A stretch of 64,000 nucleotides of DNA, taken from Alteromonas aestuariivivens. Lineage in GTDB: Bacteria; Pseudomonadota; Gammaproteobacteria; Enterobacterales; Alteromonadaceae. Positions 8,624-16,821 of the stretch are shown one piece after another; position 1 is the first letter of the stretch; every line of letters starts with the position of its first letter. The DNA is taken from NCBI RefSeq assembly GCF_003367475.1, contig NZ_QRHA01000009.1, positions 62,001 through 126,000 of the forward strand. Reading direction: 5' to 3'. Position numbers and translations under genes: made by a program. The notes under the pieces are model-generated. The model was not told where the DNA came from, searched no databases, and saw only the letters and a program-made list of their open reading frames with translations.

Positions 8624-10129
8624 TCAGAAGGTTTTTAAATACTCAACAATGGCATCCTTCTGTTGAGCGCTTAACTCGGTTCCGTAGCGGGCTCCCTCAT
8701 GGCCCTGATTGCCGTTGCCGTCAACGCTGACGTCAAAACCAAACAGGGGGCGACCGTATGCCGTGGGCTGGTTGCTGACAAAACCCAGCTTATCCCGATC
8801 GTAGATATCGTTCCCCCGATAGAAAAAGGCCGGGCGCCCGGACGCGGGTTCCAGCAAATCCCGTAGAGTGGGTACCGAACCATTATGCAAAAAGGGCGAG
8901 CGCAGCCATATGCCGTCCAACGGCATGTTGGCGTAGCCCTGGGTTTTATGAAAACGCTTGAACCGATACTGCTCGTCAGTGGCATACAGTGTTGCCTGGT
9001 TTCGTGCCAGTTCAGCGGTGTACGAGTCGAGCCGCCAGCGGTCGGTACCAATGTGTTCTATGGGCTCCACATGCCCGACCCGACTGCCACTGAAATCACT
9101 GCCACTCTGGCCATGGCAGCCGGCACAGTAATCAAGATAGAGAGCCTTACCCTGCGCCGCCAGCTCGCGGTTGATGGCATAGGGGTAAGGGGGCGCAGGC
9201 AGTGTAAGCAGCCAGTCTTCAATGCGGGCCAGTGCGCCATGATCAATATTGGTGGGCGTCGCCCCTGCACCAAAAGCCGCGGAAAGATTGCGTTCTTCTA
9301 CCGCATCGTTGTTACCGTCCCAGTGCAGTTCCATGGCCATGCCGTCATCGCGTACCTTGCGTTTACCCTGGTTCCAGACAGAGGGGAAATCCGCTGTACC
9401 TATCATTTCCCCCGCTGCCGTTTTAGACCAGTCCCAGTTAAAGATGGCCTTGGCTGCATTGAAGGTATCCACCCTTCCGGGCCCCCATTCGGGTTGGTGT
9501 TTGAAAAAACCTAACCGGGTTTCCAGCAACGACAGACGCTCCCGGGTCATCCATATTGCAATGGGGTATACCAGGTAACGATCTATCAAATCCAATTCTG
9601 CCCCCATCGAATCGACCAGAGGGATCAGATTACTGCTGTTGAAATCGTGCCTGGACATACAGCTGAAAAAGGTTTTTTCAAACTCCATCAGCCTGAATCG
9701 ATTGGCTGGCATGCCAAGAATTAATCTTGGTTCGCCCTGCTCTGAATCCCGTACGGTACTGGAATGGCAAACCGCACAGTTCATAAAGACCCGATCAATG
9801 CCCAGATGACGGCGCATGGATACCCCGACGGGTAAATCCCGCCCGGGCTCGTAAACCATGCCTATGGACTCCAGACCAATATCATCCGGACCACGATTCG
9901 GCAAAAGATCCGGGCACAGTTCCGGAACCGCTTTCCACAGCCAGTACGGTATTCCAAGATTGCGCTCACCACCCAGCGAACCGTATTTGAAATGTTGTTC
10001 GATGTTGTCGTATTCCACCGGCCTGTCGGTCAGAAAACGCGTACCCAGATACAGGCCGAGAGCGACGATTAAGCCGACAAAGGCCAGTAACACCACTTTC
10101 CACCAGTTTATTTTGAGACCCGCCAGCAT
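8624..10129 (-). CDS. Membrane-anchored dihaem cytochrome c, RoxA/MauG-like (copy 1)
   Basis: 501 residues. An N-terminal anchor (about residues 9-31) precedes the periplasmic domain. The two haem c sites are CAVCH at residue 118 and CAGCH at residue 335. The LHNGSVPTLRDLLEP motif and the RPAFFYRGNDIYD segment match the downstream neighbour, as do HFKYGSLGGE near the N-terminus and the YLKTF end. The pair are clear paralogues that have diverged strongly, so they are an old duplication and may act at different steps. The gene sits 6 nt after the lipocalin-like gene and is in the same operon. Oxygenase, peroxidase or electron-carrier roles all remain possible. Confidence 0.8.
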   Translation of the reverse strand: MLAGLKINWWKVVLLAFVGLIVALGLYLGTRFLTDRPVEYDNIEQHFKYGSLGGERNLGIPYWLWKAVPELCPDLLPNRGPDDIGLESIGMVYEPGRDLPVGVSMRRHLGIDRVFMNCAVCHSSTVRDSEQGEPRLILGMPANRFRLMEFEKTFFSCMSRHDFNSSNLIPLVDSMGAELDLIDRYLVYPIAIWMTRERLSLLETRLGFFKHQPEWGPGRVDTFNAAKAIFNWDWSKTAAGEMIGTADFPSVWNQGKRKVRDDGMAMELHWDGNNDAVEERNLSAAFGAGATPTNIDHGALARIEDWLLTLPAPPYPYAINRELAAQGKALYLDYCAGCHGQSGSDFSGSRVGHVEPIEHIGTDRWRLDSYTAELARNQATLYATDEQYRFKRFHKTQGYANMPLDGIWLRSPFLHNGSVPTLRDLLEPASGRPAFFYRGNDIYDRDKLGFVSNQPTAYGRPLFGFDVSVDGNGNQGHEGARYGTELSAQQKDAIVEYLKTF

Positions 10130-10135
10130 CGTATA

Positions 10136-10591
10136 TCACCGATTGGGATGGCTGTTGAGGGCAAAATCGAGAATGCGGGTCTTTCCCCACCATACTTTGC
10201 CCAGATAGATGCCTGGCTCCACTTCGCGAATTTCGTCGCGGATAAACCGGGCCGACACCGAGGTGGTGCTGTAATCAATCACTATGGTTTCTTTGCCGTC
10301 CATCCAGCTTTCGCCCCGATAGACTTTGGCGACAATCAGGCCCAGCCCGATGGGCAACACCTTGTTGATCAGAATTCCGCGCTCGTAATCGGGAGGAAAA
10401 ATGTCAAAAACCTTCCCCTGCCACGCCAGTAATCTGGCTATGCTGGCAACAAACCTGGCACACGAAGACCCGGCGACTATCGCCGTTCCGCGAGTATCGC
10501 CGCGAGGCAGGCTACCAGCCTCAGAATGCATATAAATCTCATCCAGCTCTTCCCTGCTCAGTTGCAACCAGTGCTCAATGGTGGAATTCAC
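10136..10591 (-). CDS. Small lipocalin-like conserved protein
   Basis: 151 residues from GTG 10591, with AAGGAG 9 nt upstream. No signal peptide, lipobox or membrane helix. The second half holds IVIDYSTTS, an Arg-Asp-Glu-Ile-Arg run and a YLGKVWWGKTRILDF end. This strand pattern recalls small beta-barrel proteins that travel with catalase-like and peroxidase genes, but I cannot give a firm family name. It lies between the catalase-like gene and the first dihaem cytochrome in the same operon. Binding of the substrate or product of the neighbouring haem enzymes is plausible and is inference. Confidence 0.6.
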   Translation of the reverse strand: MNSTIEHWLQLSREELDEIYMHSEAGSLPRGDTRGTAIVAGSSCARFVASIARLLAWQGKVFDIFPPDYERGILINKVLPIGLGLIVAKVYRGESWMDGKETIVIDYSTTSVSARFIRDEIREVEPGIYLGKVWWGKTRILDFALNSHPNR

Positions 10592-10633
10592 GTTTATCGA
10601 CTCCTTTTTGCGGGCAGCGGGTTAACGCCACAA

Positions 10634-11683
10634 CTAAGGGTTTGGCTGCCTGGATTGCATTCTGAACGCGGACAGTTCCTGATAAATCTGCTTTCGTACG
10701 TAATTCATGCGTCCCAGAGGCTTATGCTCAGTGAGGCTCTGCCAGGGGTTAAATTCGGATTGTTCACAGATATCCAGTGCTTCGGTGGAAATAAACGGCT
10801 GATGCCCGAAAGTTAGCCTAGCAACCGGCACAAACGGCGACTCGTCTTCATCCCACTCTGCCGAGGCGTCCTCGATGGGCATGTCCCGGTTATTGGTTTG
10901 GCTTTGCAGCATGAAATCGAAACACACTGCAGCATTTTCCAGATGCGTCTGCATCGCGGCGCGCAGGTAGTTATTGGTATAGTCATTCGGCTTTTCACTG
11001 CGATAGTCCGAACAGGGTTTAACCGAATATTTCACCGCCTGATTGGGCCCAAGCTGATAAGGAGTGGTGCTCCAGTAACGGATATCGAACGGGCTGGCAG
11101 GGCGCCCTCTTGCGTTTAACAAAATCAGCAGGGAATCCCAGTGAGCCGGGTTGAGAAAATACCACAGCATATCGTCGTCCAGCTGAGCCTGAATAAATTC
11201 CTGAAACTCTTCCGGCGTTGCCGCGAACAGTACCGGATGACTGTTGAGAACAAAATCCTGATACCCCGGCTGCCCCCATGCCACGTCTCCTGACACACCA
11301 GATAACCGGATAGACATCCCGCGCAGGTCTTTGTCCTCATCGTCCTGGGTACTGGCATTGGCAAAGCGCACCCAGGCAGGGTAGTTGGCGGGGTGTGAAA
11401 AAATGCCGAATCGAAGCTTCGCCGGTACATTTTCATTCACACTGAAACGGGCATCAAAACAGCCCAGTGACTTGGCCTGATTAAAACGTCTCAGCGTTCC
11501 TGTGGGGTAGCGGTTTTGAACAACCTGTTTAATGAGGCTACTCATCTGTGCAGCCAGGGCGTCTTCCTGACCATTAAACTGCTCACCCGCGAATTGCTGC
11601 CCGAGTGCTCCTGTGGCGCAAAGCAATGTGCTGAGCAACACGGTTGGCAGGGAAAGCCTTCGAATTGCATTTAACCGTGTCAT
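10634..11683 (-). CDS. Exported catalase-fold haem protein, distal His replaced by Gln
   Basis: 349 residues with a Sec signal (cleavage near ATGALG). The proximal haem motif R-x3-Y-x6-R of catalases is intact near the C-terminus (RKQIYQELSAFR). The RFANAS segment and the distal Asn (DFVLNSHPVLF) are also kept. The distal His position, normally H-x-K-x-x-G-C, reads QAKSLGC, with Gln69. Length and the lack of classical catalase extras place it with small catalase-like proteins, the group that includes coral allene oxide synthase and SrpA-type proteins. Without the distal His, efficient H2O2 dismutation is unlikely; rearrangement of organic hydroperoxides is a reasonable guess. The start overlaps the peroxidase stop (ATGA), so the two are translationally coupled. 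Confidence 0.8.
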   Translation of the reverse strand: MTRLNAIRRLSLPTVLLSTLLCATGALGQQFAGEQFNGQEDALAAQMSSLIKQVVQNRYPTGTLRRFNQAKSLGCFDARFSVNENVPAKLRFGIFSHPANYPAWVRFANASTQDDEDKDLRGMSIRLSGVSGDVAWGQPGYQDFVLNSHPVLFAATPEEFQEFIQAQLDDDMLWYFLNPAHWDSLLILLNARGRPASPFDIRYWSTTPYQLGPNQAVKYSVKPCSDYRSEKPNDYTNNYLRAAMQTHLENAAVCFDFMLQSQTNNRDMPIEDASAEWDEDESPFVPVARLTFGHQPFISTEALDICEQSEFNPWQSLTEHKPLGRMNYVRKQIYQELSAFRMQSRQPNP

Positions 11684-14601
11684 GGCCTAAACGCCGGATC
11701 GAGCTCGGCACCTTTGCGAGGTGTCCATTCAAGAGAGTAATACTCACCGCGATCCCGGGCCCAGGGATCAAACACATTCACAACCGGCATCAGTTCTTCC
11801 CTGAGTTCAGGCACATTACGCATCAACAGGCGCTTTAGCGGTGAAACCGCGATAGTATGCCCATTGGACTGCCGGGGTTCATTGCACTGTTGGATGCCAT
11901 CATTGCTGGTTTCAAGTTCATAGGGGCATTCACTTAACGGCCCGTTGTTCATCACCCAGTCGTACCCCAATGAGGAATAAAACTCGGGGCGATAACTCGA
12001 GGTAAAGAAGCGGTCGCTGAACAGACGCCGGGAGGCATTGATGATAAAAATGTGAAACTGGGTTTCTGATATGGCAAACCCGTGCGGGCGGGTATATTCC
12101 GCCAGCCAGCCCACTGCGAGATCAACATCTTCAATGTTGTCCACCACCGAGCCATCTGGTGCTCCATGGCAGTCGTTTATGGGTGAACCATCGTCGTTCA
12201 GCTGAACGTCACTGATGACTTTGGAAGCGTCACAGGTATGGGTGCCATAAATACTGCGGATATCGTTAACAACCTGCTCCTGGGCCATTCTGGCCGGGCT
12301 GCCCGGGTCAAGACGACGGTCAACAAAATCGTCAAAGCTGGTCAGGGTTTTAAGGCCAATCTGGCGACGGAATTCGTTAAAACGGGGCACTCCTCGTTCG
12401 CGGTCACGGATAATATCCAGCGCCACCACATCAATTTTTTGGGATGGGGTATCCAGGTGAGGCATGGGCAGATTTTGCAGAAAACGTGGATGGTTTTGCA
12501 GATGCAACACGCCCAGCCGCTGGCGCCCCATGGCCAGCGCCCAGTTCTCCAGCCCGTAACGACGCATTTGGGCGGTAGCGCCAGCGCGTACCGTATCCAG
12601 GACCGCAACCTTGTCACCGATTTCATTGGCCGAATGATAATCCCGCATTTCAATCAAATCCGGAACCAGCGGATGCAGGCGGTATACCGAGGTAAATTCT
12701 TCCGGAAAATTGAAGGGAGATCCAAAATGGTTTACCCCGCCGTTAACGTGTTCAGGATTAGTGATGTCCCAGGCATCCTTCTCCCACCAAAGCATGCCTT
12801 CCGGGCGGGTATTCTGAAGACCAAATATGCCCGCTCCGGAGGCAAACACCGAATACCAGGAATTGGCGGTTTCGGCTTTGTCGGAACCGCCGAACAGCCC
12901 AGCCAGCCAGTCAGAGGCACGGCTGAAAAAGTTTTCATCATTCTGGGTAATTTTGCGAATTGCAGCAGACACACGGCTGCCTTCTTCCAGGTTGAACAAA
13001 CCGAACCAGTTGGAGTTCATGGCCCGGTACATAGGGTCGTTGTAAAGCAGTTGTGTGGTCCATTCGATGGTGTGAATTTTGGCAATCATGGCAGAGACCA
13101 CCAAGCGTGCAGCCTGATAGAGCTCCTCATCCGTAACCTGCTGATAGGTAATAACCTTCTCTGGCGCAGAAGGGTTACGCAAGCCCGAGTCAGCGTCGGG
13201 GCTGGAGCCCTGCAAGGCACGAAACTGATCAACAAAATAATTGTGTTCCCGCACAAACAGGTTGTGGTAAAAGCTCAAACCTATGTTCCAGTTATCCGGA
13301 AATGCAGCAGCTTCCTGCCCCTGCCATTGCGGCTGCACCGGGCAGTCGCCCAATGTGCTTTCACTGCAGGAAGCCAGTAGCGGCAGGTAACCGGATGGCA
13401 TTGCCAGCTTTGCATTATCCTCCGGGTCGCGCAGCACCCGCTGCAGTGAGATATCGTCGTAGCCGTAAATCTGCGAAGCATCCCACCAGGCGGTAACGGT
13501 GTTTTGGGTGGTTTTAAAGGCTCTGTTTAAATACTGTTTGTTATTGTGTTGAAAGCGTCCGGGTTCGGAAGTCTGGTCGAACAAAGAGGGCTCGATTTGG
13601 TCTTCAGGGCGGCAACCCAGAGCCTGGGCTTCTTCGCTCTTGCACCCCACATCGGTATAACCGCGGGCATTGCGCCCTTCCTGTAAATGAGAAAACCAGT
13701 CGTGGGTCATGAACTGGATCCAGAACGCCGCCAGCACATTAAAAAATGGCGCCTTCAGATAGTCGCATTCCGCACTGGAGGAAGGGTCCGAAGCCCCCAT
13801 GCCGTCGTTGCAACCATTGTCTGCGGATTGTCTTCGGGTAAACAGCTTGCGCGAAATTAACTGTGGATCCGGTGTCAACAGGTCAATGCGCATGCCGTGT
13901 TCGGCATCACTGTGCCGGTTGCGGGCGACTTCCGTTTTTCCGAGACGGGGAAACGTTGATTCAAAATCAACATTGCGGGCAAAATCAGTGCCGGTAGAAC
14001 CCATTTTGGGATTGATTAAGTCGTTACAAATGCCAGTCAAAGTCCGGTAACGAATCAGCTCGCCGCCACACAGCTGGATACCAGCTCCTCCCACCTGATC
14101 ATAATACGGGCTGGTAGCATCGAGTCGCATGGCATCCCACTGTTTTATTGTTGAACCGTCTTTGCCACTGCGCCCCTTGATGAACTCCTCGTAGGTGTAA
14201 TTATCGAACAAATTAAATTTAATCAGTTCCACCCTCTGGTATTCCAGATCCATCAGCGAACCGTCAATGCCGCGCCCGTTGGGTTTGAGGTGTTCACCTA
14301 ATATGGTAATGGCTTCCTCTCCCTCCTTGAGGGAAGCGCTGTCGCCGGAGGCCCAGTAATTTGACCAGTCCACCCACGGCGTATAACGAAAAGCCGTGGC
14401 CTTCTCCCCGCCCCGGCACAATGCCGTGTCGCTGGCGACTTTTCCCAGGAATCGGGTTTGGCGGTTGTCGTCGATGGGTCTGAAACCGGCCTTGACCATA
14501 TCGATGCAGGCCATGTTTTCAGATTTTTGTTCTTCGGCAAAGGAGTGGCAGACACACAAGGAAGTGACAAAAAATAGAACGAAGAGATGTTTTGCAGTCA
14601 T
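11680..14601 (-). CDS. Exported animal-type haem peroxidase, cyclooxygenase/dioxygenase-like
   Basis: 973 residues from ATG 14601, with AAGGG upstream; ATG 14616 lacks a ribosome site. Signal peptide MTAKHLFVLFFVTSLCVCHS. The An_peroxidase fold is shown by the distal His300 in QFMTHDWFSHL, the FYHNLFVREHNYFV helix, EFTSVYRLHPLVPD with proximal His643, and a DIIRDRERGVPRFNEFR segment. Tyr640 lies three residues before the proximal His, as in cyclooxygenases and fatty-acid alpha-dioxygenases, where this Tyr forms the substrate-oxidising radical; myeloperoxidase-type enzymes lack it. A fatty-acid or other lipid dioxygenase is therefore favoured. The distance between the two His (343 residues) is large and implies insertions. 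First gene of the five-gene haem operon. Confidence 0.85.
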   Translation of the reverse strand: MTAKHLFVLFFVTSLCVCHSFAEEQKSENMACIDMVKAGFRPIDDNRQTRFLGKVASDTALCRGGEKATAFRYTPWVDWSNYWASGDSASLKEGEEAITILGEHLKPNGRGIDGSLMDLEYQRVELIKFNLFDNYTYEEFIKGRSGKDGSTIKQWDAMRLDATSPYYDQVGGAGIQLCGGELIRYRTLTGICNDLINPKMGSTGTDFARNVDFESTFPRLGKTEVARNRHSDAEHGMRIDLLTPDPQLISRKLFTRRQSADNGCNDGMGASDPSSSAECDYLKAPFFNVLAAFWIQFMTHDWFSHLQEGRNARGYTDVGCKSEEAQALGCRPEDQIEPSLFDQTSEPGRFQHNNKQYLNRAFKTTQNTVTAWWDASQIYGYDDISLQRVLRDPEDNAKLAMPSGYLPLLASCSESTLGDCPVQPQWQGQEAAAFPDNWNIGLSFYHNLFVREHNYFVDQFRALQGSSPDADSGLRNPSAPEKVITYQQVTDEELYQAARLVVSAMIAKIHTIEWTTQLLYNDPMYRAMNSNWFGLFNLEEGSRVSAAIRKITQNDENFFSRASDWLAGLFGGSDKAETANSWYSVFASGAGIFGLQNTRPEGMLWWEKDAWDITNPEHVNGGVNHFGSPFNFPEEFTSVYRLHPLVPDLIEMRDYHSANEIGDKVAVLDTVRAGATAQMRRYGLENWALAMGRQRLGVLHLQNHPRFLQNLPMPHLDTPSQKIDVVALDIIRDRERGVPRFNEFRRQIGLKTLTSFDDFVDRRLDPGSPARMAQEQVVNDIRSIYGTHTCDASKVISDVQLNDDGSPINDCHGAPDGSVVDNIEDVDLAVGWLAEYTRPHGFAISETQFHIFIINASRRLFSDRFFTSSYRPEFYSSLGYDWVMNNGPLSECPYELETSNDGIQQCNEPRQSNGHTIAVSPLKRLLMRNVPELREELMPVVNVFDPWARDRGEYYSLEWTPRKGAELDPAFRP

Positions 14602-14822
14602 ACCCCTACCCTTCATTTAATTGGTGTTGGCGGTTTGACAGCGCAGATGCAGTACTGTAACAGCGAGTAGTTATCCTTACTGACAGTAATGAAGATAGTC
14701 TATTTATCTGTCATATAAAAATATCTGTGCCGGGAACCGCCTTGGTGTGAGCTTCCTCACTGACTTAAACGCTACCTGCCGACTATGACCAAAACGTGGC
14801 AGTAAAAGCAACATCGCTCGCT
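14602..14822. promoter_or_regulatory. Upstream region of the haem operon
   Basis: 221 nt between the rtcR stop and the peroxidase start, both on the minus strand. TGACAG (14681-14686) and CTGTCA (14708-14713) form a spaced inverted repeat that could be an operator. A small hairpin, GTGAG-CTTC-CTCAC, at about 14747-14760 may end rtcR transcription but lacks a T-tract. No promoter can be called with confidence. Confidence 0.3.
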
Positions 14823-16418
14823 TCAGCGCTTTAATTTCGCCCACTTCAAACCAAACTTTTGCAGGTACTTCTGCAGACGCGTTGAGTCATTTATTTGAGC
14901 CTTTTTGGTTCTGCTGACGTTAAACAACGTTCTGCCAGCTGATGCCATACTGCTGTGCTGCCCACACACCTGCAAAACAAAGTTAAGCTGATGAGCATCA
15001 AAGTGATCCAACTGTTCAATTTCTCTCGCTGAAAAGTAATGATTTAACTCTGTCACACAAGTCGATTGACCGGATGATTGCCAGGCTTGCTTGAGCCGTT
15101 CAATCTCATCCTTTACATCATCAACTGAAATCCTAGAAGAGTCAGCGAGGGTACATAATCTGGTAATCGCTGAGCTCAAATCCCGAAAATTGCCAGACCA
15201 AATGGCAGTTGCTGATGTCGCGAATTGCTCAAAGGTGTCGCGCGCCTCTTTGTTGAACTGAATTCGCTGACCTGTTTTTTGTTCATACAGACTGACTTCA
15301 TAATCAATGTTCGCCGGTATGTCTTCCCGCCTGTCTTTTAAAGCAGGAAGCTGATAAGTCCACAAATTTATCCTTGCCAGCAGATCTTCCCGAAATCGGC
15401 CACTTTCGACTTCCGATTTAAGATCTTTATTAGTGCCCGCAATTAATTGAAAGTCACTGCTGACGGTTTGGTCGCTTCCTACCGGATGAAAGGTTTTATT
15501 CTCTATGGCGTGAAGTAACATGGCTTGTTCTTCTAGTCCTAGCTCACCAATCTCATCCAGGAATAACATGCCTTTGTTAGCAGTCATCAGGTAACCACTG
15601 CGTTCTTTCTGCGCGCCAGTAAATGCCCCTTTGGTATGGCCAAACAGCGCCGCCATGGCATTTTCACCTTTCAACGTGGCGCAGTTTACCGAGACGAAAT
15701 CACCTTTTAGCATGGCCCGTTTCTTCTTTAGTTGAAACACACGAGTCGCTAGTTGACTCTTACCAGCTCCCGTTGGACCAGTCAGCAACATGGGATCGCT
15801 AGAGCGAATAGCAACCTTTTCAATTTGGGTAATTAAACGGTTAAAAGCTGTGTTCTTGGTTTGAATACCGCCTTTAAGAAATTCTTTACCTTCCAAATGT
15901 TCCCGATCAAAACGTGTGGCAAGTTGGTCATACTTGGACAAGTCCAGATCAATGATCTGAGTTTTACCTATGGCTTTATTTTTGTTGCTTCTATCCGGCG
16001 AGGTTTGTATTAATCGTCCCGGGAAATGGCCGCTTTCTGTCAGCAAGAAACTGCATATCTGAACGACGTGCGTACCCGTTGTAATATGGAAAAGGTAGTC
16101 ATTGCGATCGGTGTCGAAGACTTGTTGGTGACACCAGTCGTAAAGCTTTGAATATACTTCTTCGAAATCCCACGGATCGTTAAAATTCACATTGTGCAAA
16201 ACCACGTTGGTTTCCGGCGAGACACTTTCAATATCAACCGCAACGTTATTCGCTAATCGGGTACTGTGGTTGTCATGCAGCATGTGCAATTGACTAACTA
16301 TTAAATCATCCTGACTACATAAGCTGACATTAGGCCGCCATTTGGCCCAGCGATCCACTCGCTTTCCAACATAATCCAGTTGTGTGCCAATCAGGCTTAC
16401 CACCACGGTACGCTTCAT
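14823..16418 (-). CDS. rtcR: RtcR, sigma-54-dependent activator of the RNA repair operon
   Basis: 531 residues from ATG 16418 (TTG at 16421 is the alternative). The N-terminal CARF-type Rossmann domain (about residues 1-185) includes NPWDFEEVY-like and HITTGTHVVQIC segments. The AAA+ domain follows, with Walker A GPTGAGKS, the sigma-54 contact motif GAFTGA, Walker B MLFLDEIGE and arginine fingers. The C-terminal segment about residues 440-531 is DNA-binding. Length equals E. coli RtcR. CARF ligands are thought to be RNA ends or fragments carrying 2',3'-cyclic phosphate. Divergent from the sigma-54 promoter at 16570, so it should bind the AT-rich stretch between and switch on the slipin-rtcB-rtcA-rlaP operon after RNA damage. 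Confidence 0.97.
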   Translation of the reverse strand: MKRTVVVSLIGTQLDYVGKRVDRWAKWRPNVSLCSQDDLIVSQLHMLHDNHSTRLANNVAVDIESVSPETNVVLHNVNFNDPWDFEEVYSKLYDWCHQQVFDTDRNDYLFHITTGTHVVQICSFLLTESGHFPGRLIQTSPDRSNKNKAIGKTQIIDLDLSKYDQLATRFDREHLEGKEFLKGGIQTKNTAFNRLITQIEKVAIRSSDPMLLTGPTGAGKSQLATRVFQLKKKRAMLKGDFVSVNCATLKGENAMAALFGHTKGAFTGAQKERSGYLMTANKGMLFLDEIGELGLEEQAMLLHAIENKTFHPVGSDQTVSSDFQLIAGTNKDLKSEVESGRFREDLLARINLWTYQLPALKDRREDIPANIDYEVSLYEQKTGQRIQFNKEARDTFEQFATSATAIWSGNFRDLSSAITRLCTLADSSRISVDDVKDEIERLKQAWQSSGQSTCVTELNHYFSAREIEQLDHFDAHQLNFVLQVCGQHSSMASAGRTLFNVSRTKKAQINDSTRLQKYLQKFGLKWAKLKR

Positions 16419-16569
16419 CAAAATATATCCATATAGATAACTAAATATCCATTTAATTATTATTTTTTCTTCAAGTCAAATTGTAAAAACACATTCAATC
16501 CAATAGAAAATACAAAAATAACCCATTAAAAACATAAACTTATAAAAAACACAAAGGATAAAACCAAGG
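16419..16569. promoter_or_regulatory. Probable RtcR upstream activating region
   Basis: About 150 nt of very AT-rich DNA between rtcR and the -24/-12 promoter. ATATCCAT occurs twice at about 16426-16433 and 16444-16453. Sigma-54 activators bind at roughly this distance. No exact operator can be defined from one sequence. Confidence 0.4.
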
Positions 16570-16586
16570 TTGGCACATCGATTGAT
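16570..16586 (+). promoter_or_regulatory. Sigma-54 (-24/-12) promoter of the RNA repair operon
   Basis: TTGGCAC, 5 nt, then TTGAT. The consensus is TTGGCAC-N5-TTGCW, so the -24 box is perfect, the spacing is exact and the -12 box has one change (A for C). Transcription should start near 16597, about 490 nt before the slipin start codon and 80 nt before the first tRNA-like sequence. Confidence 0.8.
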
Positions 16587-16600
16587 ATACAGAAAGTGTC

Positions 16601-16669
16601 TGATTAAACGGTTGTGATTCAAAACATCACACTGGTGCGCTGAACTTTGTGACTGCGTATGCCTAATCA
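16601..16669 (+). ncRNA. Structured 5' leader element, possibly Y-RNA-like
   Basis: TGATTA (16601-16606) can close with TAATCA (16664-16669). Inside is a 6-bp hairpin, TGTGAT/ATCACA (16613-16618 with 16626-16631), and a weaker GC-rich helix near 16634-16663. It starts within a few nt of the predicted transcript start and directly precedes the tRNA-like cluster. In Salmonella the rtc operon carries Y RNAs that have a tRNA-like module, so a Y-RNA relation is possible. No Ro60 gene is in the window. Confidence 0.4.
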
Positions 16670-16676
16670 AACAACC

Positions 16677-16748
16677 TATTAAGTAGCTCAGTTGGAAGAG
16701 CAGCGAATTGATATTCGCCGGTCATGGGTTCGATTCCCATCTTAATAC
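16677..16748 (+). ncRNA. tRNA-like sequence 1 (Ile-GAT-like loop with one base missing)
   Basis: Full cloverleaf: acceptor TATTAAG/CTTAATA (7 bp, perfect), D arm GCTC/GAGC with a GG-containing loop, anticodon stem GCGAA/TTCGC, 5-nt variable loop and T arm ATGGG-TTCGATT-CCCAT. The anticodon loop is TTGATA, six bases instead of seven. This equals a tRNA-Ile (GAT) loop lacking position 38, or a 6-bp stem with a TGAT tetraloop. No CCA is encoded. It lies in the leader of the RNA repair operon, so it is more likely a mimic or substrate than a translating tRNA. Confidence 0.75.
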
Positions 16749-16749
16749 T

Positions 16750-16821
16750 ATTTAAGTAGCTCAAGCGGATAGAGCAACGGCGTAAAACCCGTTGGCGAAG
16801 GTTCGAATCCTTCCTTAAATA
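16750..16821 (+). ncRNA. tRNA-like sequence 2
   Basis: Begins 2 nt after element 1. Acceptor ATTTAAG/CTTAAAT is a perfect 7 bp. D arm GCTC/GAGC, T arm GAAGG-TTCGAAT-CCTTC. The anticodon stem AACGG/CCGTT encloses an 8-base loop (CGTAAAAC); with the usual position-26 base unpaired it becomes a stem with a C-C mismatch and a 6-base loop. Either way the loop is not the canonical seven. No CCA is encoded. Confidence 0.72.

Noticed and set aside
12238..13380. 380-codon plus-strand ORF
   Set aside because: Lies antisense inside the peroxidase gene, whose haem motifs are intact; no family resemblance.
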